Part shown: piece after piece, positions 6,135-14,520 of the stretch
How positions within the stretch are numbered: position 1 is the first letter of the stretch
How the letters are laid out: each line of letters starts with the position of its first letter
Source of the DNA: DAOTTI01 sp034437795
Lineage (GTDB): Bacteria; Chloroflexota; UBA11872; UBA12225
Direction: 5' to 3'
NCBI GenBank assembly: GCA_034437795.1
Contig: DAOTTI010000039.1
Location: 1 to 16,776, forward strand
Length of the DNA stretch: 16,776 bases
Notes under the pieces: generated by a model
Databases searched by the model: none
Told to the model about the DNA's origin: nothing
What the model saw: only the letters and a program-made list of their open reading frames with translations
Made by a program: the position numbers and the translations under genes

Positions 6135-8501
6135 TCAGACGAACAGGACTGCCTGATGGAGGTAGCCGTTGTGCACGAGCTTCATGCGCCGGATGAGCTT
6201 GGAGATCTGGACCTCCAGGTCCTTCGCTTCGGGGTAATAGACGATGGCGCCATACAGCACCTGCTGGCGCAGGCGCTGCAGGAACTCGCTGGCCGTATCC
6301 ATCCGGTTGGCCACGGCGGCCCCGCTCGCTTCCTGGATAATGAACCGGGCCGCCGCTGCTGCTTCCGGTGACGTGAACATCCCCCGCTGCTGCAGGTAGT
6401 TCAGACGGGTCAGCAGGTCGGTAAAGGTGGCTGGCGGGATGAGCATCGGGGCCAGCACCAGGTTGGACGGCTCCGACGTCCGCCCCTGGGCATCCTCGGC
6501 GACCACCATGTACAGGCGACGTCCCCCTTCCTCGATCGGCTCGTCGACGAACACGGTATTGGCGACAGTGGCGATCTGCTGGAACGGGCGGTGCACCCAG
6601 GTGGCCAGCCGGCCCGGCACCTCCTCCGGGGGCTCCCCTTCGTCGGCCGGCTCGGTGACGTTATCGCCCTCGGCGTCGGTCACTCCCGACGCCACCACGT
6701 CAACTCCCAGGCTGGCCAGTGTAGGATTGGGCGTGTTCTGGTTGCTGGTATCGTTGCCCACGGGAAATGGACGCAGCCGCACCTGTTCCATTACGGCGCG
6801 GATGACGCGGTAGCGCACGGCGCCCGGCACCGGCTCCCAGGAGAGCACCGGCCGCTGCTGGAAGAGCTCCACCTCGGCGCGGGCCGGCGCGGCCAGACGC
6901 TGCCCGGGAGGCGCCGGCAGGGCGCGGAAGATGTTCAGGCCGTAGGCGTCGTTGGCCGTGCCGAGAAACAGGCCGTACGGCGTGTCGGCAAAGGAGCGCG
7001 TGCCGAAGTTGAAGCGCCCGCCGGTCTCCACCGGCTTGCCGTCAGGATTGGGGTCCTTGGGGCCGGGGCTGAACGGGTCACCGAACCCGTTCAAGGTAAT
7101 CGGGGTCCAGTACCAGCCGTCGGCGGTGCGATAGACATCCGTGCCTTGCAGGTGCCTGAAGCGGGGCCCGACCTGGGGATCGTCCTTCCAGTTCATCGAC
7201 GCGTCGTAGGTGCCGATGTAGAGGAAGCCGTCGCGGCTGCCCTGGCGCCAGATGTGGTCGTTGAACTGGTGGGCGAACCCGTCGTCCAGGCCGCTCAGCG
7301 GGTAGATCCAGGCGCCGGTGGGCGACCGGCGGGGCGTGCCGGCCACCAGCTCCCAGGTATCGTCGGGGTTGATGCGGATCAGCTCGGCGGGGTTATCGGT
7401 GCCGACGTAGAGCCGCCCGTCGAAGACGTGCATGCTCACCACGGTGCTGCTGGGCTTGACCCCCTCGCTCGGCCAGAGTTGCAGGAAGGCGCCGGCGGGC
7501 ACCACCGTGATGAACTCGTAGGGATCGCCCTGCGCCTTGGTCTTGAGCACGGTGTAGCCGCCCCGCGGGTTGCGGGAGCCCAGATAGAGCCAGCCGTTGA
7601 ACGGCTCCATCTCGAAGAACTCCTGCCCCGGCGGCCCCACCTCCCGCCAGGCGTCGTTGCCCTGAGAAGGATCGTCGGAGGCAAGCAGCACGCCGGCCCC
7701 CTGGATGGTCCCGTGCAGGATGAACAGGCGCCCGTCATACGACGTAGGCGAGCGGAAGCTCCCCTTGGTGAGCTCGCCCAGGAAGGTGCCGCGATCCTGC
7801 GGCACTGGCGCCACGACCGGCGGCTTGGTGGGGTCGTTATCGGGGAAGGAGATGCGCAGGATACGGGGCGGAGGCACGACCTTCGTGCCGCCCCACAGCG
7901 CGGCCGTATTCACGCCGGCGACGTAGAGCGACTCCGTCCCATCCTTTTCTTTATGGACTGCCATGCCGCGGAAGCCAACGTCGGCCGCAACGAACTTCGT
8001 CGGCTGGTTCGGCACGGGGACGTTCCTGGGCGACTGAAAGATCCGCTCCCACTTGCCGCGGGGATCGCCCCCTGGCGCCGGCGGCGTCCAGGTCCAGATC
8101 TCCGCCTGCAGATCCAGATCGGCCGGGTCGCTGGTGCAGTCCTGGTCCGGGTCCGGTGGCGGATACGGGAACAGGAAGCCGGCGATGCGGGCCAGCGAGG
8201 CGCGCGAGAAGCAGCGGTAGGCGCGGCTGGTGCCGACGAAGAGCCGGCCCCGCCACCACTGCATCGACCAGGCCCAGCTGTTGTCGCGGTCGCCGAAACC
8301 CTGGGTGAACGGATCCCCCGGCTTCGTCGGCCCACCCACGAAGCGCTGGAAGTCGTCCACCGTCAGCGGCGGCTCGCCTTCTGCCGTGGTGCGGGGGACC
8401 GGCCCCGCCGGCAGCAGGGCAAGCGCAAGCACCGCAGCGCCGGCGAGCGCGCGGCTGAGCCAGCGGTGGGGCGTGGATCGAGATGGTCTGGTTGCTACCA
8501 C
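6135..8501 (-). CDS. Exported hypothetical protein: predicted seven-bladed propeller, Fn3-like domain and helical C-terminus
   Basis: I do not recognise a named family. From a GTG at 8501 (GGAG 10 nt upstream) it has 788 residues. A TTG at 8540 in the same frame would add 13 residues but has no ribosome site. The N-terminus (basic, then LAGAAVLALALLPAG) is a signal peptide. Seven strands of the form G-R-L-[FY]-[VI]-G-[TS] occur near residues 85, 191, 257, 303, 362, 425 and 510. Their spacing of roughly 45-105 residues fits a seven-bladed propeller with long inserted loops. Residues about 540-685 (PVLSWEPVPGAVRYRVIRA ... RLYMVVAEDAQGRTSEPSN) look like a fibronectin type III domain with an acidic, loop-rich insertion. 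The last 100 residues are alpha-helical and charged, vaguely like FIMAH-type C-terminal domains. The gene stands alone, with gaps of about 200-300 bp either side. Function unknown; probably extracellular binding. Confidence 0.82.
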   Translation of the reverse strand: MVATRPSRSTPHRWLSRALAGAAVLALALLPAGPVPRTTAEGEPPLTVDDFQRFVGGPTKPGDPFTQGFGDRDNSWAWSMQWWRGRLFVGTSRAYRCFSRASLARIAGFLFPYPPPDPDQDCTSDPADLDLQAEIWTWTPPAPGGDPRGKWERIFQSPRNVPVPNQPTKFVAADVGFRGMAVHKEKDGTESLYVAGVNTAALWGGTKVVPPPRILRISFPDNDPTKPPVVAPVPQDRGTFLGELTKGSFRSPTSYDGRLFILHGTIQGAGVLLASDDPSQGNDAWREVGPPGQEFFEMEPFNGWLYLGSRNPRGGYTVLKTKAQGDPYEFITVVPAGAFLQLWPSEGVKPSSTVVSMHVFDGRLYVGTDNPAELIRINPDDTWELVAGTPRRSPTGAWIYPLSGLDDGFAHQFNDHIWRQGSRDGFLYIGTYDASMNWKDDPQVGPRFRHLQGTDVYRTADGWYWTPITLNGFGDPFSPGPKDPNPDGKPVETGGRFNFGTRSFADTPYGLFLGTANDAYGLNIFRALPAPPGQRLAAPARAEVELFQQRPVLSWEPVPGAVRYRVIRAVMEQVRLRPFPVGNDTSNQNTPNPTLASLGVDVVASGVTDAEGDNVTEPADEGEPPEEVPGRLATWVHRPFQQIATVANTVFVDEPIEEGGRRLYMVVAEDAQGRTSEPSNLVLAPMLIPPATFTDLLTRLNYLQQRGMFTSPEAAAAARFIIQEASGAAVANRMDTASEFLQRLRQQVLYGAIVYYPEAKDLEVQISKLIRRMKLVHNGYLHQAVLFV

Positions 8502-8807
8502 GTTCTGGGGACTCCGCCCATCTGCCTCGCGTAGCGACAATACTGGCCGCGTGTGACCAGTCCGTGGACGGGTGGTTGAGAGATGGTTGAGCCGGCTGCG
8601 CCGGTTAGCAGCGGGTCATAACGGGCGCCGCGTGTGCGCAGCCATGCCGGATGGCGCCAGATCACGGCCTGCCTGCTTCGGTAGCCCCTGCGATGCGAGG
8701 CGACTGGCGATATCGGCCTGCCCGTGCCCCGACGGACCAGCCGGCGTGCCTCCGCGCGCCCTGCGACGTGGGGTGAGGCGCCACAGCGGGGGCGGCGCTG
8801 CGCCCGG
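8502..8807. other. Intergenic region with small dyads, no gene seen
   Basis: This stretch separates the DegV-family gene from the exported propeller-like gene downstream of it. It holds a compact hairpin (8590-8606, stem of seven pairs including one G-T, three-base loop) without a T-run, so it is not a canonical terminator. A dyad ACTGG-(10)-CCAGT (8542-8561) lies just upstream of the propeller-like gene and could be an operator. TGGTTGAG occurs twice (8573-8580 and 8584-8591). The open frames across it have no recognisable product. Confidence 0.45.
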
Positions 8808-9680
8808 TCAATCGCAATGGAAGGTGATGGCCAGGGCGCCCGGCCCGACGTAGGTGCCAATGACCGGCCCGATCTCGGCGAACAGGAGACGCTTAATCTG
8901 GAAGCGTTCCTGGACCATGCGCCGCAGGGCCTCGCCATCCGCCTCGGCCGCCGCGTGGCCCACCCCCACGTGGCCCAGGGACCGGCCCTGGGCGTGCTCG
9001 GCCAGGAGGTCCACCATCCGCTCCATCGCCCGCGATCGGGTGCGGGCCCGCTCCACCGGCGCCACCTCGCCGTCCTGCACCGTCAGAATGGGGCGGACGT
9101 GGAGCAGTTGGCCCAGAAAGGCGCGGGCACGCCCGATCCGCCCGCCGCGCCGCAGGTACTCCAGCGTCTCCACCATCACCAGCACGCGGGGCTTCGGGAC
9201 GAGCGCGCGGGCCGCTGCCACCACCTCGTCGAACGAGGCGCCGCCGGCCGCGCACTCCGCGGCCCGCAGGGCCACGATCCCCTGGGCGGGGGCGATCTGC
9301 AGCGTATCCAGCGTCTCGATCCGCACGTCCGGGCGTTCCTCGCGGAACAGGGCGGCGGCGGCCGCGGCCGCGTTGTAGGTGCCGCTCAGCTTGGACGAGG
9401 CGTGCACCGAGAGGATGGCGCTGGCGTGGCTGGCCACGTCACGGTAGGTCGCCAGGAACTCGCCCACGGCCGGCTGGGACGTTCTGGGATGAGGGCCTCC
9501 GTTGGTGAGGCGCCGGTAGAACTCGTCGCTGGTGATATCGACGGTCTCGGTGAACTGCTCATCACCGAAGTAGACGTGCAGGGGCACGACGCGGATGCCG
9601 TGCTCCTGCACCACCGGGTCGGGCAGCCAGGCCAGGCTATCGGTCACAATTGCGGTTCGTTCACTGCCATTGAGTGCCAT
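8808..9680 (-). CDS. DegV family protein (FakB-like fatty acid-binding)
   Basis: At 290 residues it has the usual length of DegV/FakB proteins, which bind a fatty acid and present it to the FakA kinase for phosphorylation. Recognisable landmarks are IVTDSLAWLP near the N-terminus, PLHVYFGDEQF, RTSQPAVGEF (the TSxP fatty-acid loop), LSVHASSKLSGTYNAA, the LEYLRRGGRIGRA segment and the terminal IGPVIGTYVGPGALAI. The last motif is normally HxGPG; here Tyr replaces the His that helps hold the fatty acid carboxylate in studied FakB proteins. No FakA (Dak-type) kinase is in the window. The ATG at 9680 is the best N-terminus by family alignment, although its ribosome site is weak. The gene follows fabF on the same strand but is separated by 194 bp containing a large hairpin, so it may have its own transcript. 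Family call firm, ligand inferred. Confidence 0.93.
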   Translation of the reverse strand: MALNGSERTAIVTDSLAWLPDPVVQEHGIRVVPLHVYFGDEQFTETVDITSDEFYRRLTNGGPHPRTSQPAVGEFLATYRDVASHASAILSVHASSKLSGTYNAAAAAAALFREERPDVRIETLDTLQIAPAQGIVALRAAECAAGGASFDEVVAAARALVPKPRVLVMVETLEYLRRGGRIGRARAFLGQLLHVRPILTVQDGEVAPVERARTRSRAMERMVDLLAEHAQGRSLGHVGVGHAAAEADGEALRRMVQERFQIKRLLFAEIGPVIGTYVGPGALAITFHCD

Positions 9681-9724
9681 CGGTCATCTGGAGCCTGAAG
9701 TTCGACTTGAGTCTGTATACGTCG

Positions 9725-9810
9725 CGCGCTAGTGGGTCACTTGCCTTGGCTCTGGCCATTGGCTCCCCTGGTGGAATGGCAATGGGCCTGACAAACGACC
9801 CACTAGGCGC
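9725..9810. repeat. Large imperfect inverted repeat between fabF and the DegV-family gene
   Basis: CTAGTGGGTC (9729-9738) and GACCCACTAG (9797-9806) are perfect 10-bp arms, extended outward by GCGC pairing across a one-base bulge. Inside, CCATTG (9756-9761) pairs with CAATGG (9780-9785), and flanking GG/CC and TC/GA matches extend this inner stem. The whole forms an 86-nt hairpin. It could stop transcription from fabF, act as a structured leader for the DegV-family gene, or be a small non-autonomous repeat element. No T-run follows on either strand. Confidence 0.7.
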
Positions 9811-9874
9811 CCAAGGCGCCCCAGCGTGCCGGCCGGAAGCGCAGCGGGTCTAACGGGTCTGGCGTCATGCCCCG

Positions 9875-11110
9875 TCAGGCCTCGTAGCGACGGAACACGG
9901 CCACGGCGTTCTGGCCGCCGAAGCCGAAGGCGTTGGCCATGGCCACGTTGACCTGGACGGCCCGCGCGGTGTGAGGGACGTAGTCCAGGTCACACGCAGG
10001 ATCGGGCGTATCCAGGTTGATGGTGGGCGGCACCAGGTTATCGCGGATGGCCAGCACGCAGGTCAGGGCGGAGATGGCCCCCGCCGCGCCGAAGCAATGC
10101 CCCACCATGCTCTTCGGCGAGCTGATGGGGATGCGATACGCCGCGGGACCAAATGCCGCCTTAATCGCCAACGTCTCGGCCACGTCGTTCAGAGGCGTGC
10201 TGCTGCCGTGGGCGCAGATGTAATCGATGTCGTCTGGGGCGAGACCGGCCGAGGCCAGGGCCTTGCTCATGGCGCGGGCGGCGCCCGTCCCGCCGGGCGG
10301 GGGCGCGCTGACGTGGAAGGCATCGGCGGTGAGCGCCCCGCCGGCCAGTTCGCAATAGATGCGGGCCCCCCGCCGGCGGGCATGCGCCTCCGTTTCCAGG
10401 ACCATCACGGCGCAGCCTTCCCCCATGACGCAGCCGTCACGGTCCTTATCGAACGGGCGGCTGGCCTGCTGGGGGGCGTCATTGCGGCGCGAGAGGGCCC
10501 CCATGTTGCCGAAGGCAATGATGGCAATACCAAAGAGCGCCTCCGTGCCACCAGTGATCATGACGTCTACCTCGCCGCAGCGGAGCAGGCGCAGGGCATC
10601 AATGAAGGCCTGGGTGCCGGCGGCGCAAGCCGCGACGGAGGACAGGACCGGCCCCTGGATGCCGTAGGTAATGGAGACCAGGCAGGCCGCCATATTGGGC
10701 GTGACCATGGGAATGGTGAACGGGCTCACCTTCTTGGGGCCGTGGGCGTGGTAGTTCAGCGCCTCACGCACCAGGGTCTGGATGCCGCCCCCGCCGGTGT
10801 TCAGCATGACCCCCACCCGATCACCGTCCTCAGCCGCTAGCTGCAGCCCGGCATCCTGGATCGCCTCGCCGGCGGCCGCCACCGCGAACTGGGAGAACCG
10901 GTCCATGCGCCGGGCAGCCTTGGCGTCCATGTAGGCCGCCGGATCGAAGTCACGGACCTCGGCGGCGATCTGCACCGTCAGCCCGCTGGGGTCGAACGAG
11001 GCGATGCGGTCCACCCCGGATACGCCAGCGCAGAGGTTGCGCCAGAACGTCTGGTAACCCAGCCCGATCGGCGTGATCGCCCCCAATCCTGTTACGACGA
11101 CACGCGTCAC
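9875..11110 (-). CDS. fabF: Beta-ketoacyl-ACP synthase II (FabF-type)
   Basis: This condensing enzyme extends acyl-ACP with malonyl-ACP in type II fatty acid synthesis in the cytoplasm. Its 411 residues match the E. coli FabF length. The Cys-His-His triad is intact: Cys162 in SVAACAAGTQAF, His301 in CAHGSSTPLND and His338 in KSMVGHCFGAAG; the glycine-rich GFGGQNAVAVF motif closes the protein. The N-terminus RVVVTGLGAITPIG is typical. The GTG start at 11110 is chosen because AAGGAG stands 7 nt upstream. Small departures from consensus are HGSST for HGTST and GFGGQN for GFGGHN/TN. No acpP, fabD or fabG is adjacent in the window. A chain-length factor is unlikely because the catalytic Cys is present. 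A stand-alone ketosynthase of a secondary lipid pathway cannot be excluded. Confidence 0.95.
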   Translation of the reverse strand: MTRVVVTGLGAITPIGLGYQTFWRNLCAGVSGVDRIASFDPSGLTVQIAAEVRDFDPAAYMDAKAARRMDRFSQFAVAAAGEAIQDAGLQLAAEDGDRVGVMLNTGGGGIQTLVREALNYHAHGPKKVSPFTIPMVTPNMAACLVSITYGIQGPVLSSVAACAAGTQAFIDALRLLRCGEVDVMITGGTEALFGIAIIAFGNMGALSRRNDAPQQASRPFDKDRDGCVMGEGCAVMVLETEAHARRRGARIYCELAGGALTADAFHVSAPPPGGTGAARAMSKALASAGLAPDDIDYICAHGSSTPLNDVAETLAIKAAFGPAAYRIPISSPKSMVGHCFGAAGAISALTCVLAIRDNLVPPTINLDTPDPACDLDYVPHTARAVQVNVAMANAFGFGGQNAVAVFRRYEA

Positions 11111-11434
11111 GTGCCCGCTCCTTCCTGCGGCCCCTGGCCGCCGCGCCGGCCGATGCGGTGGTGCCCAGGACCCGCAGTGAGCGCCGCACCGCGCCCGGCG
11201 TTACGGTCCATCGCATTCCGCCCAGCGGCAACGACGCACTGCCATGCTACTGACGTGAGGTTGCGGCCGCGTTGCGCTCCGGTGCGATTGCGGTGGACGC
11301 CCATCCGGTGCCGGTTCGGTGCCGGTCCCACGTCGGGGAACGCGGGCGTTGTGGACCTGTCGTGGGGCCGGGACGTGCGCCTGGCCAGAGCCATCCCTGT
11401 CACTACTTCGGGAACGGCGGCGTTGTAGACCGAG
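11111..11434. other. Divergent intergenic region between fabF and the GH-like gene
   Basis: This 324-bp stretch must carry promoters for both the leftward fabF and the rightward GH-like gene. I cannot point to convincing -35/-10 boxes in such GC-rich sequence. The one pattern seen is a direct repeat of CGGTGCCGGT at 11306-11315 and 11317-11326 (11-bp period, about one helical turn), a possible regulator site. No gene is supported here. Confidence 0.4.
11118..11123 (-). promoter_or_regulatory. Ribosome binding site of fabF
   Basis: AAGGAG on the minus strand, 7 nt before the GTG at 11110; it fixes the fabF start. Confidence 0.8.
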
Positions 11435-13042
11435 GTGAAGCGGATCAGCCTACTGTCGTTTGCCCTCGTCGCCGTCGTCCTCTACGGCGCGCTGGGCCCC
11501 CGTGCTCGCTCGGCGCCGGCTCAGACGACATCGGCGGTGCCGCCGGAATATCAGGCGCTTGCCGCGTCCTTGCAGGCAGCGCTCGATAACTTTGCGCCCG
11601 GTCCTCCTGCTGCCGGTGCCGCGACGCGGTTTGGCGCAGAGCTCTTCTTGGCCAACTCGAACCGGGGCGAAGCCCTGCTCGGTCCCTACGCCTTCGACAA
11701 CATCCCGCTTGCGCTCGACCGGATGAAGGCGCTCGGCTTCACCGGTGTGACGGTGACCGCCCACGAGGACGTGCTCGTCCGCTCGCCTCGCGCGGCTGAG
11801 TTCGCCACCTTCTACCGGCGCGTGGCTGACGAGGTTCGCGCCCGCGGGCTACGCCTGCTCGTCGAAACGCAGACGTCCTTCATGGGGGACACGACCGGCA
11901 TTAGCTACGACCAGCATCTGCAGAACCGGCGCCGGGCAGCAACGGTGATCCTGACCGAGATGCAGCCGGATTATCTTGCCGTCGCCGAGGAGCCAGATAC
12001 GGAGGCAGCGCTGACCGGCTTCCAGGAGCTGGCCACGCTCGACGGGTACACCGCCTTTCTCAGCTCGTTGCTCGACGGGCTGCCGCGGGGCACGACCCTC
12101 ATCGGCGCCGGCACGGGGTCATGGGCGAAGCTTGAGTGGTCGCAGCGCTTTGTCCAGCTACCGATCGACTTCCTCAACGTCCACATCTATCCAATCAACC
12201 GCGACTTCCTACCACGGGCAGCTGAGATGGCAGGCGTGGCCCGCCAGGCCGGCAAGCGGGCCATCATTGGTGAGGCCTGGCTCTTCAAGGCGGCCGATGC
12301 GGAGCTGCTCTGGGCCACCCCCAACTACATCTTCAAGCGCGACGCCTACTCCTTCTGGCAGCCGCTTGACCAGCAGTTCCTCAAGGACGTGGTCGACCTG
12401 GCACGGGCGCAGGAGTTTGAGTACGCCTCGGCGTACTGGTCGCAGTACCTGTTCGCCTACCTCGATTACGCGGTGGCCAAGGACTACAGCTACACCCAGA
12501 CGATGATGGAAGTCAGCGCACAAGCGATGGCAAACATCCGCGCGGGTGTGCTCTCGCCGACCGGCCAGTACTACGCAGATCTGATCGCGGCCCCGTCTCC
12601 CGGCCCGACAGCGACACCGGCGCCGGTTACCACCCCGGCCAGTTCGCCGACTCCAACGCCTTCGCCGTCCGCTACACCTCCAGCCAGCCCGACCGCCACG
12701 GCCAGCCCGACCACCACGGCCAGTCCGGTGGCCACCGCCACGGTGACTGCTATCGCGGCCCTGCCGGCGCCGAGCAACCTGGTGGCAGCCGCCGTATCCC
12801 GCAGCCAGGTGGACCTGGCCTGGACCGACAACAGCGCCGACGAATGGGGGTTCAAGATCGAACGCGCGACTGACCGCGGGACCTTCTATCTGATTGCCAT
12901 CGTGGGCGCGGACATAACGTCCTACACGGACACCGGTCCGGGGCTGCGCGCGGGCCAGACCTACTCCTATCGCGTGCGGGCCTACCGCGGCTTCGCTAAC
13001 TCGCCCTACTCGAACACCACCAGCGTGACCACACCATTATGA
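11435..13042 (+). CDS. Exported GH-A-like TIM-barrel protein with TP linker and fibronectin type III domain
   Basis: The 535-residue protein begins with GTG at 11435 and a clear signal peptide (MKRISLLSFALVAVVLYGAL, cleavage near SAPAQ). Residues about 65-385 resemble a TIM barrel of glycoside hydrolase clan GH-A. Candidate acid/base Glu186 lies in AEEPDTEAALTG and candidate nucleophile Glu280 in IIGEAWLFK, with VHIYP on the strand between. The Asn that usually precedes the acid/base in this clan is not present. Residues about 386-445 are a Pro/Thr/Ser linker and 446-535 a fibronectin type III domain (APSNLVAAAVSRSQVDLAWT ... YSYRVRAYRG). The barrel is paralogous to the C-terminal half of the protein encoded at 14997-16776, sharing FWQPLDQ, EPDTEA and SPTG/TPTG near the barrel end. 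It probably acts outside the cell on a polysaccharide, but catalysis and substrate are unproven. Its stop is 52 bp from that of the convergent sulfotransferase-like gene. Confidence 0.8.
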   Translation: MKRISLLSFALVAVVLYGALGPRARSAPAQTTSAVPPEYQALAASLQAALDNFAPGPPAAGAATRFGAELFLANSNRGEALLGPYAFDNIPLALDRMKALGFTGVTVTAHEDVLVRSPRAAEFATFYRRVADEVRARGLRLLVETQTSFMGDTTGISYDQHLQNRRRAATVILTEMQPDYLAVAEEPDTEAALTGFQELATLDGYTAFLSSLLDGLPRGTTLIGAGTGSWAKLEWSQRFVQLPIDFLNVHIYPINRDFLPRAAEMAGVARQAGKRAIIGEAWLFKAADAELLWATPNYIFKRDAYSFWQPLDQQFLKDVVDLARAQEFEYASAYWSQYLFAYLDYAVAKDYSYTQTMMEVSAQAMANIRAGVLSPTGQYYADLIAAPSPGPTATPAPVTTPASSPTPTPSPSATPPASPTATASPTTTASPVATATVTAIAALPAPSNLVAAAVSRSQVDLAWTDNSADEWGFKIERATDRGTFYLIAIVGADITSYTDTGPGLRAGQTYSYRVRAYRGFANSPYSNTTSVTTPL

Positions 13043-13094
13043 CACCACCTTCCCCCGTCCACACACCAGCCCCCGCCCGAGATCCATCACCCCC

Positions 13095-14384
13095 TCATGG
13101 CTCATACAGGCTCCGGACCCGGTACGAGCGATAGATGCCCACTGGCACCTCGAGCACATACGTCTGCTCACCGTCGGCCCGCACTTCGATTGACCGACTG
13201 TATGGCCCAGGCAACAGCTTGCCAGCGGTAAAGTGATAGTTTCCGTTTAGGAGACGCTCCGCGCTGCCCCACGCACCGGAATAGCCTCCCAGGTTCGCAT
13301 TCACATCCAGCCTCGCCACCCGCCGAACCTCGTCGATGCTCCACGCCTGCCCACGGCTGAAGCACCGAGTAGCCATCTGCTGGCAACGCGTGTTCCCGTT
13401 GTCGAACAGCGTCACTTGTGATTGACCGGCGTACCGCGCATCGTGCTGATGCGAAAACCACGGATAGGGGTCATCTGCGCCTCCCAGCAGCGTAAAATCC
13501 CCGTCCTTCCCGAGCCGCCAGAGCACAGCTCCAGTACCACTCCCATTGCGGTAGTCGATCTTAATTACCCAATCCTGATTGCGCAATGAGACGATTAGAT
13601 TTCCATCATAAGAATAGTCAATCGAATTAGCATGAAGCCAATCGTTGGACACAGTCGACAATTTTAGATCTGGACATGAAGGAATATAAATTGAACATTT
13701 TTCATTCAATATGGCCGCCCGATTGATGTCAAGATGGTCAAATGCGTTCCATGTCCAGGACACTTGCCAATTTTCATCAAGATCTATAATCATGATTCCA
13801 ATCACGTTAACTGGTCCATTTGACCCCTGGACATTCGAGAACATTCGTTCAACGTAACCAAGTACCAACGTATGGTTGCTAGGCAGACGAATCGCTTCGT
13901 GATGGAATTCAACGATTCTGTCTTGCCCCAGAAAAGCTAATTGCTCATTCACTCGCTCGATGTTGGTTTCACGAATGGTGTTACCAGCGAGATCAATTTC
14001 GAAAACGCCGTAAGGATGTACGCTCCCCGGAGAGCCAAGGAACAGCATGGTTCCTCCGGGCAAGTGACGCATTGCAAATTCAAATTGATTGGGATACGCA
14101 TCGTAGTACCATATCACTCTGCCAGCTAGATCCGTGGCGATACTCATAAGAGTCGAGGTGGTAGTCCCAAACTGTGGAACCGTGACCATGTGTAGGAGCA
14201 CGCCTTCCGCCAGGCTAGTTTGGTAGTCTGGTGGATCACGCACGACGAACGTGGGGAACGTCACTTTCGGCGTGCCGGTAGTAAAGCTAACCAAGGGCCC
14301 CCGTTGCTCGCCAGTGGTTGTAGTAACGACATGTTGCATTACGTAGGTGGTCTCCGCACGCATGCCTGCCACGTAGAAGTTCAC
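13095..14384 (-). CDS. Arylsulfotransferase (ASST)-family protein, N-terminus apparently truncated
   Basis: ASST enzymes move sulfate from one phenolic ester to another through a sulfo-histidine, normally outside the cytoplasm. The 429 residues contain the family landmarks: HHEAIRLPSNH (His161/162), NDWLHANSIDYSYDGN (His251), IVSLRNQDWVIKID (Arg268) and FSHQHDARY (His314, the expected sulfated nucleophile by analogy with uropathogenic E. coli ASST). VLWRLGKDGDF is also typical. The GTG at 14384 is the first usable start after a TAG at 14469-14471 and gives no signal peptide. The 28 codons between that stop and the GTG read like continuing protein (PFDGRYLQSTHAKPCQPGKS). The start codon therefore probably marks a damaged or wrongly read 5' end. 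The part from about 13560 to 14330 is strikingly AT-rich relative to its neighbours, consistent with acquisition by transfer. Two convergent GH-like paralogues flank it. Confidence 0.85.
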   Translation of the reverse strand: MNFYVAGMRAETTYVMQHVVTTTTGEQRGPLVSFTTGTPKVTFPTFVVRDPPDYQTSLAEGVLLHMVTVPQFGTTTSTLMSIATDLAGRVIWYYDAYPNQFEFAMRHLPGGTMLFLGSPGSVHPYGVFEIDLAGNTIRETNIERVNEQLAFLGQDRIVEFHHEAIRLPSNHTLVLGYVERMFSNVQGSNGPVNVIGIMIIDLDENWQVSWTWNAFDHLDINRAAILNEKCSIYIPSCPDLKLSTVSNDWLHANSIDYSYDGNLIVSLRNQDWVIKIDYRNGSGTGAVLWRLGKDGDFTLLGGADDPYPWFSHQHDARYAGQSQVTLFDNGNTRCQQMATRCFSRGQAWSIDEVRRVARLDVNANLGGYSGAWGSAERLLNGNYHFTAGKLLPGPYSRSIEVRADGEQTYVLEVPVGIYRSYRVRSLYEP

Positions 14385-14471
14385 GCTCTTGCCCGGCTGG
14401 CACGGCTTAGCATGCGTTGATTGTAGGTAGCGTCCGTCGAATGGCCTGACGCCGAGCTCATCTGGGCCCTA
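14385..14471 (-). pseudogene. Probable 5' coding remnant of the sulfotransferase gene
   Basis: In frame with the sulfotransferase, the codons between 14384 and the TAG at 14469-14471 encode GPDELGVRPFDGRY followed by LQSTHAKPCQPGKS. This leads smoothly into an Fn3-like strand pattern (VNFYVAGMRAETTYVMQHVV). Beyond the TAG the same frame continues only to another TAG at 14514-14516. No ATG, GTG or TTG with a ribosome site and no signal peptide is found upstream. The simplest reading is that the 5' end was lost or interrupted; a sequencing error at the stop is an alternative. Confidence 0.45.
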
Positions 14472-14520
14472 GTGGACCTGTCGCTCGCTGTTTGGGAAGC
14501 GTGCATTGCCTAGCGTCTAG

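Noticed and set aside
6591..8534. Plus-strand open frame of 647 codons
   Set aside because: Antisense of the exported propeller-like gene, which has a signal peptide and repeated strands. The plus product is Arg/Gly/Ala/Val-rich without domains.
8590..8606. Rho-independent terminator
   Set aside because: The stem is strong but no T-run follows on either strand, and it is about 200 bp from the DegV-family stop.
12571..12855. Minus-strand Val/Ala/Gly-rich frame opposite the TP linker of the GH-like gene
   Set aside because: Complement of Pro/Thr/Ser codons in a real linker; no start signal or domain.
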